Notes under the pieces: model-generated | Database searches by the model: none | Told to the model about the DNA's origin: nothing | What the model saw: the letters and a program-made list of their open reading frames with translations, nothing else | Shown: one piece after another, positions 11,699-24,721 of the stretch | Position numbering within the stretch: the stretch's first letter is position 1 | Layout: each line of letters starts with the position of its first letter | Assembly: GCF_022539315.1 (NCBI RefSeq) | Contig: NC_066314.1 | Coordinates: 51,211,180-51,275,179, forward strand | Direction: 5' to 3' | DNA: 64,000 nucleotides | Source: Serinus canaria | Taxonomy: Eukaryota > Chordata > Aves > Passeriformes > Fringillidae | Program-made: the position numbers and the translations under genes

Positions 11699-14600
11699 AA
11701 GTATCAGTAAGGACCTTCCATTGTCAACGGCTTCTCCAGCTTAGGAAGCATCCATGGTCAGGAGCACAAGTGTATAAGAACAGAAAAGATCTCACAAGTC
11801 TGTTGTTGCAGAGCAATGTCCAGCACAGGGTGTCTAATGGTATTTCCATGCACGATCATATAAATTACCATAGTCTCTATTTCAAAAAGGTCAGGATTGA
11901 CTTTACCCATTGTGTTACTATTTTGCTGTTTATTCCTCATTTTCTTTTAAATGGAGGCTTGCTGCTATCTCCCAGTGGATATTTGTTCCAATCTGCTCCC
12001 TTGAACCTTAGCATCCTTTTCAAATTTGGGAAAGCGTCAGTGGATTGCACTCATGCCATGCAGCTGTGAAGTAAAAACCTCCTGTAGCTTGGTTTTTCTT
12101 TGGTGGTTTTTGCTTTTTTTTTTTTCTTTTTAACAAAGCTGACTATTAACTGTTGTGGAGGGCAGATCTCATAACTTGAGTGTGGGAAGTGGTTTACCGT
12201 TTCCATCTATTTATTACTGTGGAATGCTGACCTGCAAATTTTGCAGGCGTTCCCACAACCTCTGAAGTAGTACTCCAGCAGGATATAAATACAGCCGTGC
12301 TGCTGTCTGCAGTATCAGAGCAGCTTCTCAGCTTATCAGCAAGGAAAGCAGAGTACATGTTGGGGCACTGGGAGCCCAGAGAGCGAATATCTTCAGAATT
12401 AAACACACTTGCATGAAAATTACCTAGAGCATGACTACACTTCCTAGTTACACATCATTTGTATAATCCAAGGGTTTAACTGGGATTTTGCTGAGCCTGT
12501 GCTGACTCTCTGATGTAGAGAAAGCTTCAGCTATTACAACTAGTAGTGATTTTGACCTCTAGATATTGAGATTTATCTTATCCATACTGGTTCAGATAAT
12601 GTGTCAGATTCATAATGTGCTGATGTTGCACCCTCATGGAGACTCTTGGAATAATTACAACATGCCTGAGCTAAGCAGAGGAGCAACATTTCCTTCAGCA
12701 GTAGCAGAGTTAAAGTGAAACAAGCAGCATGGTAACAGTCTCTGCTATTTCAGTGACACTGGGCTTTTTTTGCATATGTTACTATTTCTGATGAACACCT
12801 TTGCAATTTTTACTCTGCATGGCACCTTCACCTTTCAATAGGTTCCCATTAAAACCCACAATTACTTTTGCATTGTTTTCCTCCAAAGTCACATTAAGGC
12901 CATCAAAGCTGTTGACACCCCCCCAAAAACCTTGAGTCTGGCCTAGCAGCTGCTGCATGTGCTCTGGCTGTGGTTACTGAGCTCCTCATCACTGTCTCAC
13001 AACCCTGTGTGCTCAGGGAAAGAGCCATGGGTTTCTTTTGTGTTTGTATAACACTTATCACAGCAGAATCCTGGTTCAGAATTAGGTAGGATGGATGGAT
13101 CCTCCCACATTTCAAAAAAACAAATAATAATGACATTGGAAAGAAGGAAAAATGTACAGCAGAAATAGATGCATTGCCAATCGATGCAAATCAGAGGAAT
13201 GGTATTAAATTTAACCTCCCACAACACTCCAGAGTTAATTTGGGGTCCGTGGGATTTCTAAGAAGAAACACGGCCTACTTTTCTGAATAGTTAGACAAAA
13301 GGGTTCTTGTTAAAATGTACTAAACTTGCATTAAGAACAAAATTAATTTATAGATTAAAATGTCCTCAAATTAAAAGCTTGAATAAGCATTTTGGGGGAA
13401 GGAAGAGAATCTCTGCTCCTGAATTTGCATAAAACCTTTTAATGGAGGGTTTTATTTAATGCCCCCAGGTAACTCCTGGGGAGCTAACATTTTCTTTGGG
13501 AGAATGGAAGAAGTCAAATGCTGAAGTTTGTTTCTGTGACCATTTTTACTGAAATTAATTCTGGGGGTTTGTGGCAGAGAAAGCATGCACATTTATATGG
13601 TTGAGCATAAGGACTGATAATTGCTCCTATATATGGGCTTTTTTTATGCTTTTCAGTCTTATGCTCTGTTTTGTGGTGTTTTTTTCTCACCTGAGCTTCA
13701 TGTAAAAACTCACTGAAGCAGAAACCAAAACTCCAATTGCTCCTGGCTTCCACAACAGAGAATATTTCTCTGGTGAATATTTAAATGTGTACCCTAGTAA
13801 AGGAAGCAAATCAAGAGGAGGTTCTGAGGGAGAATAATTCTTGAGAATCCTGTAAACCAGGGATAAGGGCTGGGCTGAACCTCCTGATCTGAGGAGGGGG
13901 TGGAGAAGGTTCCTGTGATTAATATTCTTTAGAAATGCCCTTCTATGAAAGATAAGAAACTAAAAAGAAGAATCTGAGCATGCCGGAAGAGAAGTTGTTA
14001 CTCAAATGAAGCTTTTCCTGTGCCAGAGACATCAGTAACAACTTTCTCCTGAAGATTTGTTAGTGATGAATAAGACAGGATGGAAGAGCCAGCGCAGCTG
14101 CCTTTGTATGGCAAAAAAGACAGTCAAGCTCTTGATAGAGGGAATGGGCTCTGGAAATAGGAGAATGGAGGCTGGAGCCAGGTTGTGGTTACCTCGTGCT
14201 CATAAGCCCTTTGGCTTTACAAGAAAATTGCTGGCTAGGGGAACAGTGTGAGCTGTAAGCAGCACCGCTCCAGCAGAGCATCATCATTAAAAATTCACAT
14301 GCTGAAACATAGCTACTATGGCTCTATGTACATATCCTGGGCTTTATGGGACTCAACAGCTTCAGGGAGGTGTATCTGAGTTTTAATCCAGGGATTGCTG
14401 ATTTGCTCACCAAACAATGTGGGGAAATAGCTTATAATGCTTTGCCCTAAGATCCCAGCTGTTAGGTGGATCCCTACAGTAGTTTACGTGGAGGTGGGTG
14501 AGGCAGAGTCATGGGTTTCGCCTGCAGAGCACTACATTACTGCAGCAGCAACATCTGACAGACATTTTAAAGAGATGCTCTTCTACAGCAAAGAGGGAGT

Positions 14601-15063
14601 GGATAATTGCACCATAGGGACACCCCTGGCATGCAGCCATTTGTAGTTAATCAGAATTATTAGTCTGTTTGGTAAACTTTTATTTCTTTTATAACAAGTG
14701 GAAAAATTGACTAAGGATGCAGCGAAGAGTTGCAATAAACATACCAGCCTGGGAAGCCTGCGGAGACAAGGTAAGGAGCATGCAAAAGAATCATTTACCA
14801 AGCTTGTTATCAGGTGGTAATGCTGAGCACAGGAAGTCTGCTCCTATTCTTTAGTTGAGACTGGTCAATGCATCTCCAATATGCCCTGAGATGGGTTGTA
14901 TTTTTAGTAGGCCTGGCTTCCATAGAGAGCAGCTTAATGCTCCACCTGACAGATGATGCTTTGCTGGAGGGCTGGCAGCTCCTGCAAGGGCAGCATCTTG
15001 CTGAGGTAGAAGTGTGGTGTCAGCATCAGGGAAGAGCCCAGTTCAAGGTGTCCATCTCTCTTG

Positions 15064-15078
15064 TACACACGTACACGT

Positions 15079-15155
<77 letters not shown>
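15064..15155 (+). repeat. (CA)n microsatellite, about 90 bp
   Basis: A dinucleotide repeat with a few interruptions at its left end (ACGTAC and AAAC) runs almost pure for more than 60 bp before the unique sequence GCCTG. Threonine-histidine and cysteine-valine frames across it on the two strands are artefacts of the repeat. It is probably length-polymorphic. Confidence 0.98.
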
Positions 15156-15156
<1 letters not shown>

Positions 15157-18100
15157 CCTGTCTTCTGAAAGGGTTAGCAGAAGGGAGGAGGAAAGCAGCA
15201 AGACCTATTTAACCGGCACAGGTGGCTGAACTTTAGAACTTCACAGCCTATTTGCTTCAGCTTTAATGAGTTTCATGGTGAAAACTGATCTTCTCTGTCC
15301 ACACAGGCATTCACAGGGGTTCCTGAAACCAGGAAAAAACTAAAAGTAGAAGGGGCCAAAAGCAGGGTCTCCATCTGCCCAGCTGTACATCACACCTACA
15401 TGGTTCCCCATCTAGGGCCATTCTCACCTGCAGCACTTTCTCTAAACCAGCGGTGGAGTTTCCTCAGCAGAAATCTGCTGTATTATTCCAGGAATAATAT
15501 TTCCTCATTATCAGCCAAGAGGGTCTGATGGACCTAAGGGAATAAGTCTCTGCTGAGAAAGAAAGATCATTGATCCAGCATGTGGCATTCAGGACCCACA
15601 TTGTGAATCACAGGTATGTGAAAGACCATTGACCTTTCCACCCTGCTGGGAACACATACCCTGTTTATTTCCCCTCTCCAGAACTAAGCTTCCTTGCTAA
15701 ATGAAGAAGGAAAGAGTACAGAAATAGCAAGCAGAAATCTAAGAGTTGCCAGGATAATTCCCTATTCTTATGTTAGACAGATTTATTAAATACTTCCAGC
15801 CATCTGAGAAGCCCAGAACAAGGGTCTTACAATGAGTACTACTACGGGGAAAAATATATATTAAGCTTTCTGCAGCTTGATATACCTGCAGCTTGACTCT
15901 TGGCTATTTATTTGTTACCCTCATTTCCTGAGGAAACAAGCCTTATGAAATCATTCTTCTGCCTGCTGCTTTCCTACATCCTAAAGTCATTGCCTATTTT
16001 CAACCAACCTACCAATGAGGTTTCAGAGATTTAAAACACCTATCCCTTGTAAGAATTGGGTCTGGATAGAGGAAAACAATCCAAATCAGTGTCATCATAG
16101 AAGGATAGGTTTCAGAGCGAGCTCTGTGGTTACCTGCTTTGCTCAGCCTGCCCATGCAGGTCTGTTGCCCAACAATTTTCTCTCCTGAATTAGGGGCACA
16201 GGAGGATGATGCAAGTCTCGTGATACAGCCAAGTGGGCAGACTATGAAAAGTCCTGTAAGCAATAACTTTGTACAGGAATTGGGGGACAGAGAGTTGGGG
16301 GCTTGTATAGAAGCGGGGGTATTAAGGCAGGCATTACTAATCCTGCTACTCTCAGAACATGGTATTTGTGGCGGTGTCAGCAGCACTAGCTACACCCCAA
16401 CCCCAACCATAGGAGCTGGTCAGTCATAGGACTGACTAAAAGACAGTTCCTCCCCCAAAGGACTGCTCACTAAAAGCTTGCTGGCCATTTTTGTGGAGTC
16501 ATTTAGGCCTTTTTTCAATGCATTTAAGCCTTCTTTCATTTAAGCTTATCTCCCATCGAAATCATTTAAAGAAAACCCTTGGCTTCATCTGGGCTATTTT
16601 CCAAATAAGGCCCCAGGCTGTTTGTCTGGTTGTACAAAAGACCTGTGCGGTGAAGTGAGGAGTGAGGTGATATTGTGGTAAATACCCCACACAGGCCTTA
16701 GTGACCACTGATCCTGTGGGGGTGCCCTGAGTACCAAAGCAAGCCTGTGCAGTTAAACAGTGTGTTGAAATTTCCAGTAACAATTTAGGAAAGTATAGGG
16801 CAATATTTCAGATAATGAGGCAAACATATCTACTTGTCAAAAGTCAAACCTGTAAATTTAAAGGACCCTATTCTATTTTGCCTGAAAGGAGAAAGGAGTT
16901 AGGAGAGATTTTATTGAGGTATTCATAATTACATGAGAAACAGTGAAAACTAATCAGTCTGTGCTTTTCATATTGTCACATAGTGCAAGAACAAGGGGAC
17001 TCTTAAAATGTAAATTAATAAGCAGTACATTTAGCGCTCAAATGTATTTAGTGAATCATGTTACAATTATAGTATATATAAATAATCCACCAATTTCCAT
17101 AAAACTATCTGATAAAATTCACCCATTACAATAGTTCATTTCCCAATTCACTTTTCATTATTCAAAATCCTTTTGAAACCCAGGGGAAGCTGTTGGCCAG
17201 GGATTGTAAAAGGCTGTATATTTAGAACAAATCCGAGGAGTGGAGTGACTTGTGCAGTGTGTTCTCCTCTTCCCAAATTCACAGTCCTAGGAAGCTAACG
17301 ACACTAATGCAAAGACTATCTAAAAGGAAGGGGAAAAAAGAGACTGCACTGGATAATTTCATGACCATTAGTAATATTTGTATCTATACAAGCTAAGATA
17401 ATTATAATGGTAATCATATCTCATGCTTCAGAGCCTAAAGTGATTTCCTACTGAGGCCAGGGAAGCCTTGGAGAGATTCCATTGAAAGGAAGACTAGAAA
17501 TGCTTAAGATTATTTAAGTTGGTCATAATGGACATAGCAGAAAGAAGCCACTTATTTCCCCTTTTAAATGCTTTTCCTTTCTCTTTTCTGAATCGGTTTC
17601 TTCCCTGTTGGCTTGACCTGTAACCTGGTATCCCCACTGGCATCCGCATTTTTCTTTGTCCATCTGTTTTGTTTCTGGGTCTTCAAGTTTTTCCCCAGAC
17701 CTGTCTTCCAGTATCTCAGCCCATTCCTCTCGGGCTCATTCACATAGCACCCCTTGAACGTAAAGAGGCTTTTCTTGCATCCAGTGACCTTGACCAGACT
17801 TCATTAGCAATCCCTGCTCTGACCCAGATCCTCCCCAAGCAGCATCAGCCTGTCAGCATCAGCCTGCTGTGTGAGCAGCACCTTCCAGCACAGGAGCCTT
17901 TTCAAAGCAAGTTCTCCAGCTGTTGGTATTTCTCTGCCCCAATCATTCCCCTAAGACCCACAGTCTCTGTTATCACAATACCAGCATCAAACAGAAGAGT
18001 CTCATTTCGCTGTTTTAAAAACTAAAGAAGTGAGTAAATAATTGGAAATGCCTCATGTTGCCTTTTAGCCATTTCAAAAGTTACTGCAGGATGTTATAAT

Positions 18101-19329
18101 CTGATTTTCTCATTTCCCATCCTTCTGTATTTTTGTACCTTCATTACATGATGAACCCATAAGGGCCAGATCCAGAAAACCTCTCACAGAGAATTTTAGA
18201 TGCTTCCACAAGATGAGATCTCCACTGACTTCAGTGAACCTACATGTGTAATAACACATGTGAGAGGATGTCAGAAATCAGCCTCAGGCAAAGAAGACGT
18301 GGTCATTCTCCACACTTACCAAAAAAATGAGACAGGAAAGAAATAGCATCCTTTTATTACTCTGTGCCACCTGCTCACAACAACATGGAATAATTGACAA
18401 CAAAGGCCTGCTATTTTCCTCTCCATGCATTGCTGCTGAGCTGGAGTTTATGCCAAAGATGTGACTGTAAGGTAGTTCACTTTAAGACACTTCAGAAGAA
18501 GAAAAGTATTAACTTGAGAACTGAAGGCAGCTACACTAAAGGTATGGAGAATTATAAATTATAAAAGGAAGGCAAAGAAAGCACTACTAGTCAGCCTTTT
18601 TGAGAATAAAAAATAAATTGGTGGCCATTGAATGAAATTACAAAGCAACACATTGTGAGTGGATGAAAGGTGATGTTTACAAAAGGTATAATTAAACCAT
18701 AATATCCACTGGTCTAGATATTGAGAATGATCACTCCCCATGTTCAAGTGGTTCAGCATTTATATAAATAAAAAGAACATCTGCAAGGACACCAGCTAAA
18801 TACAATTACAAGGGCTATCAATTCTCATGCTTCAAGGCATGGTTACCTGCTGAGGTCAGGAAGAAATTTCTTAATGGTATAGCACTAAAAAGTAAAATTC
18901 ATTATTGAGCATTGATGAGTATTGGACACCTTATTAGAAGGACCTTTAATCTGCTCTCCTATGCAATTCTTTTGTTCCCCCATATAAAAAATCAGTGAAG
19001 CATTTAGGTGTGTGCTTAAATTCCATTTTAAAATCAATAGTACTTAAATGTGCATAAATGTAAGTGCTCAATTAAGTGCTTTCCAGAATAGATATATTAA
19101 GCAACTACTTAGATTTTTAGAGGTATTGAAGCAGTTTTTGGTTCTGGTCTGATGTTTGGTGTCCAAATCACAGATTCAAAACCAGTAGAACTTACTCTAT
19201 CTCTTATATTATCAAATCACTTTGCAGAAACTCCAAAAAACAACATGCTGTCAGTTCTAAAAAACTTAAACCTTTCATCTCAAAAACTCAAAAATTTGTG
19301 AATATAGCTCTACAATTCATTTGTACAGA
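15156..19329. other. Non-coding stretch
   Basis: No gene or repeat family is recognised in these 4.2 kb. Small local features are a 14-bp tandem duplication (CAGCATCAGCCTGT-type units, 17840-17867), a 7-bp-arm foldback near 16416-16433, and an 8-bp-arm foldback at 18242-18261. Frames of 118-125 codons (for example 17669-18025) have no recognisable domain. Confidence 0.55.
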
Positions 19330-19334
19330 TAGTC

Positions 19335-20589
19335 TGTCATGGTTTGAGCCTGGCACAATGCCAGTGCCCCCAGGAGATCACCTCATTCCCTGGCACCCAC
19401 TGTGAGATGTGATCAGAGACAGAGCAAAGCAGGCTCCAACTTAAGGTTAAAAGGAAAAAAAAAAACATTTATTAACCTACCACTACAAAGGAAGACACAC
19501 AAAACACATAGAACACAAGATGAAAACCTTCCAAATTCTTCCTCCTCCCCCCACCAAATTTCCAATTCCACTGCCACCCTTCAGATAATCGATTCTCAGT
19601 CTCTCGAGAAGAGAGGAGTCCCTCTTGCGCCACATGACTTCCATGTCCAGTGCTCTCACCACTGCACATGGATCAGAGCTGCTTCTAGGGTTTTTCATTT
19701 TAAGGGTACTTTGACCAGTTCCAAAGGGAGCACAGTCCTTCTCCTTTTGGGACACTTGTCCCCCCCAAATTTCACCCCCTGGGGCCGAGGGGTCTCTTGA
19801 ACAGAGATCGTCTTCTTCTTCTTCTCTTCTTCGAAGCGGAGGGCACCACCACCACCCTCCTCACCCGTCGTCTCTGTTCACTCCTCCACATCACTGCACT
19901 CTCCTGGCTCTGAGCCATCGCCTCCCCCTAGAACGCAGTCTCTGTGTCACAGAAACACCAGTGGTTCTGCTGTGGCTACACAAGAAAAGTCCAGCCCAAA
20001 GCCACTCCATCATCTCCTCCCACCTAGAATTCTTCTCAACATCTCCTCAATCTCAACATCTTCTCAATCTCATCAACTTCAGGAAGACTCAGCTTTTGCA
20101 AGGTTCCCATCTTCCTCAGAAGGGTTAAAAGTCCCAGGCTCTCTGCCGGTTTACTTCATCAACTCCCACGCCTGGCTGCCCTGCTGGGCACCCCCCCCTT
20201 CTCCTTCACGCCGGGCCACTATCACCGGTGCCGGCTCTGTCTCTCTCTCCCTCTCTCCGGGGGGGAGGGGGGGGGGAATGGAGGATGGCTGCCCGAAGCC
20301 CTTGCAATGTTCTCCTCCACCCTTGGGCCCAGGCCTGGCCTACCTCTCTCTCCGGCCACATGGCTCCCCTCCCCCCCTGCCCAGCCAGATCTGGGTGTGG
20401 GGGGTCTGCTCAGTCTCAAGCGGGACTCACAGAGGAAGTTCCCCTGGGAGATCACAGCTTTTAACCCCTGTGTTCTTAGAGGCGTATCCATGCCCTCAGT
20501 GGACAAACCAGGTGCCAATATTAAATCTGAACACCGATTGGCTTGCCCACACCATCACAAAAAACTTCATTTCCTCTTAAACCAGGACA
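19335..20589 (-). mobile_element. Solo LTR of an endogenous retrovirus, long family, copy 2
   Basis: It begins TGTCATGGTTTGA and ends AGGACA, and is flanked by a perfect 5-bp target duplication TAGTC (19330-19334 and 20590-20594). It matches the element at 4310-5699, but it is about 135 bp shorter because of internal deletions, for instance in the part corresponding to about 4630-4700 of copy 1. A minus-strand AATAAA at 19468-19473 sits at the same relative place as in copy 1 and supports the minus orientation. A G-rich run of 7 G, A, then 10 G at 20259-20276 could form a quadruplex. The perfect duplication and separate flanks show an independent insertion, not the partner LTR of copy 1. Open frames up to 202 codons inside it are shadows. 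Confidence 0.9.
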
Positions 20590-20594
20590 TAGTC

Positions 20595-21804
20595 CAATAT
20601 GTATACAGGCATAATCACACAGGTCTAAAATAGTTAGGGTATTCATCTTTGGGTTTTCTTTAGTGGGAATAAATTGAGCTTTGACAGCTGCTATAGTCTC
20701 CTCCCTCATGTTTGTATCCCACTGCTTTGTCTTGCAGTTCTAGGCAAGGCATCAGCCAGACATGGAAGAGATTTGAAATTTAAGCTGCCCTTTAAACTTT
20801 GAAGCCCATTCCTTTTTACCCTTCTTTCTTCTTAGAGGAGATATAATTCAACCCTCACAATTTTTTGGAGTCAGTAGTTGGGCCCTGAATACAGAGGAAG
20901 CACAGTGTTGATCTGGTCTCCTACAGAGCCAGGACATTGCAGATACTCCCAGTGGGGGAAGGGCTTTGATCTGGAGAAGGTCACAGAGAAGTACAAACAG
21001 AAGCTTGAGTGTTATTCACAGTCCTTCTCAAATGTTGCTGACAGGTGGTTAAAGGGTTTGATAGATAAAGGAGACAGGGGTAAATGAAGAAGCTGAAAAA
21101 TAGATGTTACCAAAAAACCAGGATCTTGCAGCCTATAGATTTACTCAGTGAAAAGGCAACTTAAAATATGGCCGTAATGGTGGGAGAGATTCCTCCTCTA
21201 TGGGTCTGTCTCCTCTCTTTTCCTCCCTGGACCAATTGCTCCTTTTGGAGAGGCTGCAGCAGCTCACCAGGGTGGCTGGGAGAGCTCCAGCGATCACAGC
21301 AGGCAGTAATTCTTCCTTCCAGAGGCTGAACATTCAGCCTGAGCAGCACTCAGAGGGACCTACATGCTGAGATCAAGGGAACATTTCCAATGACTTATGG
21401 AGGAGCTGAAACTAGGCCTTTATGGAATACTAAATAATTAAATCAGACCTCATGGAGACCTCTAACACTTAAGAATCAGCACTTAATAGCACACAGAAAG
21501 GCATAATTTTCAGATCTGTGCTAATAAGAAAAACCATAAATTGAGGGATTTTTCTTAAACAGCTTCTTTGTTCCCCTGATTGTTAAACATAACAGTAAAG
21601 ATGTTGCCTGCAGTAGTCAGGCATACATCTTGAATTGCTATTTTCTTCCAGCTTCATTTAAGATAAAATTTAGAGTGCTTGATTTAAATGCGCAATCTTA
21701 GATGCCTATAAAATACTGACTTGCAGGAAGTATTAAGCAGATGCTTTCTGCAAATATGTTCTACTTTAGTAATTTCTAGTTCAGTGTTCAAAACATTTCC
21801 AACC
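20595..21804. other. Non-coding stretch between LTR and CR1
   Basis: No gene is seen. Short frames around 20878-21087 and 21145-21349 have no recognisable domain. The stretch leads directly into the 5'-truncated CR1 copy. Confidence 0.55.
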
Positions 21805-22992
21805 TGGTATCTGACCAAATTGAATACTTCTACAATGAAAGAACTGGCTTGGTAGATGAGAGTAAAGCAGAGCGCATTGTCTACCTGGACTTTCCTAAAG
21901 CTATCAAGGAAGGCTTAATCGCAGAAAATCCTCACAGACAAGTTGTTGGAGTATGGGCTGGATGAGCAGACAATGAGCTGGATCAAAAACTGTCTGAACA
22001 GCTGGGCCCAGAGGGTGGTGATCCTCTGGCACAGTCTATGGGGAGGCCAGTAAGTAGCACTGTGCCCCAGGGGGCAATACTGAGTCTGATTCTGATTAAC
22101 ATCTTCATCAATGATTTGGATGATGAGGCAGAGTGTACTGTCTGCAGGTTTGCCAATGACACAAAACAGGGTCTAGGGGCTAATACTCCTGAGGGCTGTG
22201 TTACCGTCCCAGAGGGACCTTGGTAGGCTGGATAAATGACCTGGCAGAAGCCTCATAAAATTCTACAAGGCGTCCCAGGCACCAGTAAATGCTGAGCATG
22301 ATCTTACTGGAAAACAGCACAACAGAAAAGCACCTGGGATCCTGTTGGACATTGAGTGGAGAATATGCCAGCAGTATGCCCTTGCAGCAAAGAAGGCCAG
22401 TGACATCCTGGGCTGCACTAGGAGCAATGTTGCCAGCAGGTCAAGGGAGGGGATCATTCCCCTCTACTCACAACTTTGGAGACCACATCCGGAGTGCTGG
22501 GTTCAGTTTTGTGCTCCCCAAGAGAGACATGGACACATTGGAGAGAGTCCAGTGAAGTCCACTAAGATGATGAAGGGACTGGAGTGCCACACGTATAAGG
22601 AAAGGCTGGGAGAGCTGAGACTGCTCAGCGCAGGAAAGAGAAGGCTTGGAGGGAGATCTTCCTATTTTATATAAATTTCTATAAGGACGGTGCAAAGAAG
22701 ATAGATCCAAGCACTCTTCAGGGGTTTTTAGTGACAGGACAAGGGACAATGGGCACAAACTGAAACACAGGAGGTTCTCTCTAAACATCAGAAAATACTT
22801 TTTTGCTATGAGGATGACCAGGCACTGGCACAGATTGTCCAGGGAGACTGTGGAGTCTCCACCATTGGAGATATTTGAAACTCATCTGGAGATGGTCCTG
22901 AGGAACTTGATGGTGGCCCTGTTTGAACAAGAGCAGAGACAAGATGACCTCCTGAGGCCACTTCTAATCTCACCCATTCTGTAATTCTCTAA
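21805..22992 (+). mobile_element. CR1 LINE, 5'-truncated, inactive
   Basis: This is the 3' part of a chicken-repeat-1 (CR1) non-LTR retrotransposon. The frame at 22038-22226 shows the reverse-transcriptase signature VPQGAIL followed by IFINDLDDEAECT and then RFANDTK. In active CR1 the last block carries an FADD aspartate pair. Here it reads FAND, so a catalytic residue is lost, and frameshifts and stops break the rest. The 3' UTR-like part (about 22680-22990) has the familiar order: GACAGGACAAGGG, a degraded GTCCAGGGAGACTGTGGAGTC block, and an ending in ATTCTGTAATTCT. The left boundary is approximate. It is a long-dead copy with no coding capacity. Confidence 0.92.
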
Positions 22993-24721
22993 TAACCAAA
23001 AGTCACAGGCACAATTGCATATCTTAGCCTAGACTCTTCTGTTTAAACCAAGAGAGAGTTAAATACTTTCAGAGAAAGTTTCCATATATTAGATTTCCTT
23101 TATCAGTTAGAAAGGTCTAATATGTTGAGAACTCCCTTACACATGAAATATTCTCCATAGTCCTAGCAATGTAGGAGAACAGAATTGGTTCAGAATTTCC
23201 TGGTCTTCTAAACCATTAGCATTTCCTATAGAATAGTATATTCACTTATGATTTCCTTTTAATATGGGATTTATGAAAACATTATCAAAATGTGTACTCA
23301 GCACTTCTAAAGAGTACATGTTTCTGTATCTCCACTCTGCTGTCATCAGACAGTGTTCTACATCCCTTTCTTTGGCTGGTCTCATTTTTTGGGAGGGCTG
23401 CAGAAGCGCTCAGCACTTTCTGGGTTAACACTCAACAGAAGTGAAAATCTTTATCTCACAGTGTGTGGACAAATTGGTTTTGAAACAGCTACAGAGGGTC
23501 ATCAATTCTTCAAACAGACATGGTGTGAGTATCCCATACACTAAAACAGCCAGTGCTTCACGAATTCATCTGGAGAGGTTATTATTAGGGAACTGGGGGT
23601 GCTTTCAAATGCAGAGATGTAATTTATCATGACCAGGTTTTGTTAGCAAGGAATTTAGACAGTTTTTGTTACTGCAACCTAATAAGTCATTTTATCAGCA
23701 TATTTGTTTCCTTGACTGCTGACACCTCGGCAACTTTCATGCCTTCTTTGTATCACACAGCAGGAAAATAACTGACAAATAAAGAGAAATCACTGGTTGT
23801 GAACTCACTGAAATTGCATATTCCATCTGGGAAGCTTGGATAATGCAGTTCAGTTATAAAGCAGAGTCCATTGAAGGTACACAGGTCTCTTGCTCTCTCT
23901 CTCTGTCTCATCTTTTACAGTATAAAGAAGGAAGACTGTAACTAAGGGAATATGTCATGGAATCCTTCCCAGATGCTTAGCTACGGGGGAAACTGGCAGC
24001 TGTGTTCCTCAATACAGAATAGGAGAGGGTCCTAAGAGGAAGCTCAGGGTAATGACAGCACAGCTGCGCCTCCCTGCTTTACTCCTTCACCAAATATTGG
24101 AAGACTTACAGAGGTATTTGCCTTACCCTTGTTAGATCTCTGGACCTCTGCATAACCTAGGGTCACAAACAGGTGTTTGCTTCCCTTAGAAAAATCAGCT
24201 CCAATTATGTCCTGCAAGATCAAACTCTCCTCATTTAGCTCATCTCTGCTATTGCTGAATAATTAACCACTTATTTGACAAGTACTTTGCATCTTCCCAT
24301 GTCCCTGAATCCCCAACCACACACACAAACAGAAGGCCAATTAAAAGTTCATTTATCTGTGACCCTCTGGGATTGCCACATGCTGTGAGAGTCAATATCT
24401 TTTTCTTCTATTAGGGTAGCAGAGAAGCAATTTCTGAGGTTTCGGCGCATCAAGGAAAAGTATGCAGACAGAATAGGCAGATCTCCCATGTGGAGATTAA
24501 ATGGAGAAAAGCCCCAGCTTTTTTTCAATTGCTGTAATGAACAAAATCAGCCTTAGGAAGGGAAACCACAGCCCACAGCTGGAAGGGCTTTGTAAATCAG
24601 AGACAACTTCTCAAAGTGTTCCTAAAAGCTGTGACAAAGCTGCAAAAGTACAGAAGGGATTTTCCATTTCCTCTGACAACCACAACGGAGTTAGCAGGCA
24701 GTCATAATCATTGACACAGGG
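22993..24721. other. Non-coding stretch between two CR1 copies
   Basis: About 1.7 kb separates two same-strand CR1 fragments. It contains a short CT-rich run near 23888-23915 and no recognisable gene. Because the two CR1 pieces overlap in the reverse-transcriptase region, they are separate insertions rather than one split element. Confidence 0.55.

Larger units (their letters stand above)
8760..15063. other. Long non-coding stretch
   Basis: About 6.3 kb of mainly AT-rich DNA without a supportable gene. It holds a T/G-rich tract (11521-11625), another T-rich run near 12100-12132, and a short hairpin at 11667-11698. The part around 12600-12790 and the part around 14640-14790 have non-repetitive, mixed composition and might be conserved elements. 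The second includes a consensus-like splice donor sequence near 14770, but no open frame leads into it. Confidence 0.55.

Noticed and set aside
14640..14790. Exon ending at a GTAAGG donor near 14770
   Set aside because: The donor sequence is good, but no frame is open into it and no acceptor with a convincing pyrimidine tract precedes it; single donor matches are common by chance.
14868..15229. Open frames across the CA repeat on both strands
   Set aside because: They are produced by the dinucleotide repeat (Thr-His, Cys-Val, Val-Arg runs) and have no domain.
4310..20589. The two long LTRs as the ends of one 16-kb provirus
   Set aside because: They have the same orientation, but each has its own flanking 5-bp duplication and there is no retroviral coding sequence between them; a different solo LTR and unique DNA fill the interval.
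22038..22226. A reverse-transcriptase gene
   Set aside because: It is a short surviving piece of a CR1 copy with frameshifts, stops and a damaged catalytic motif.
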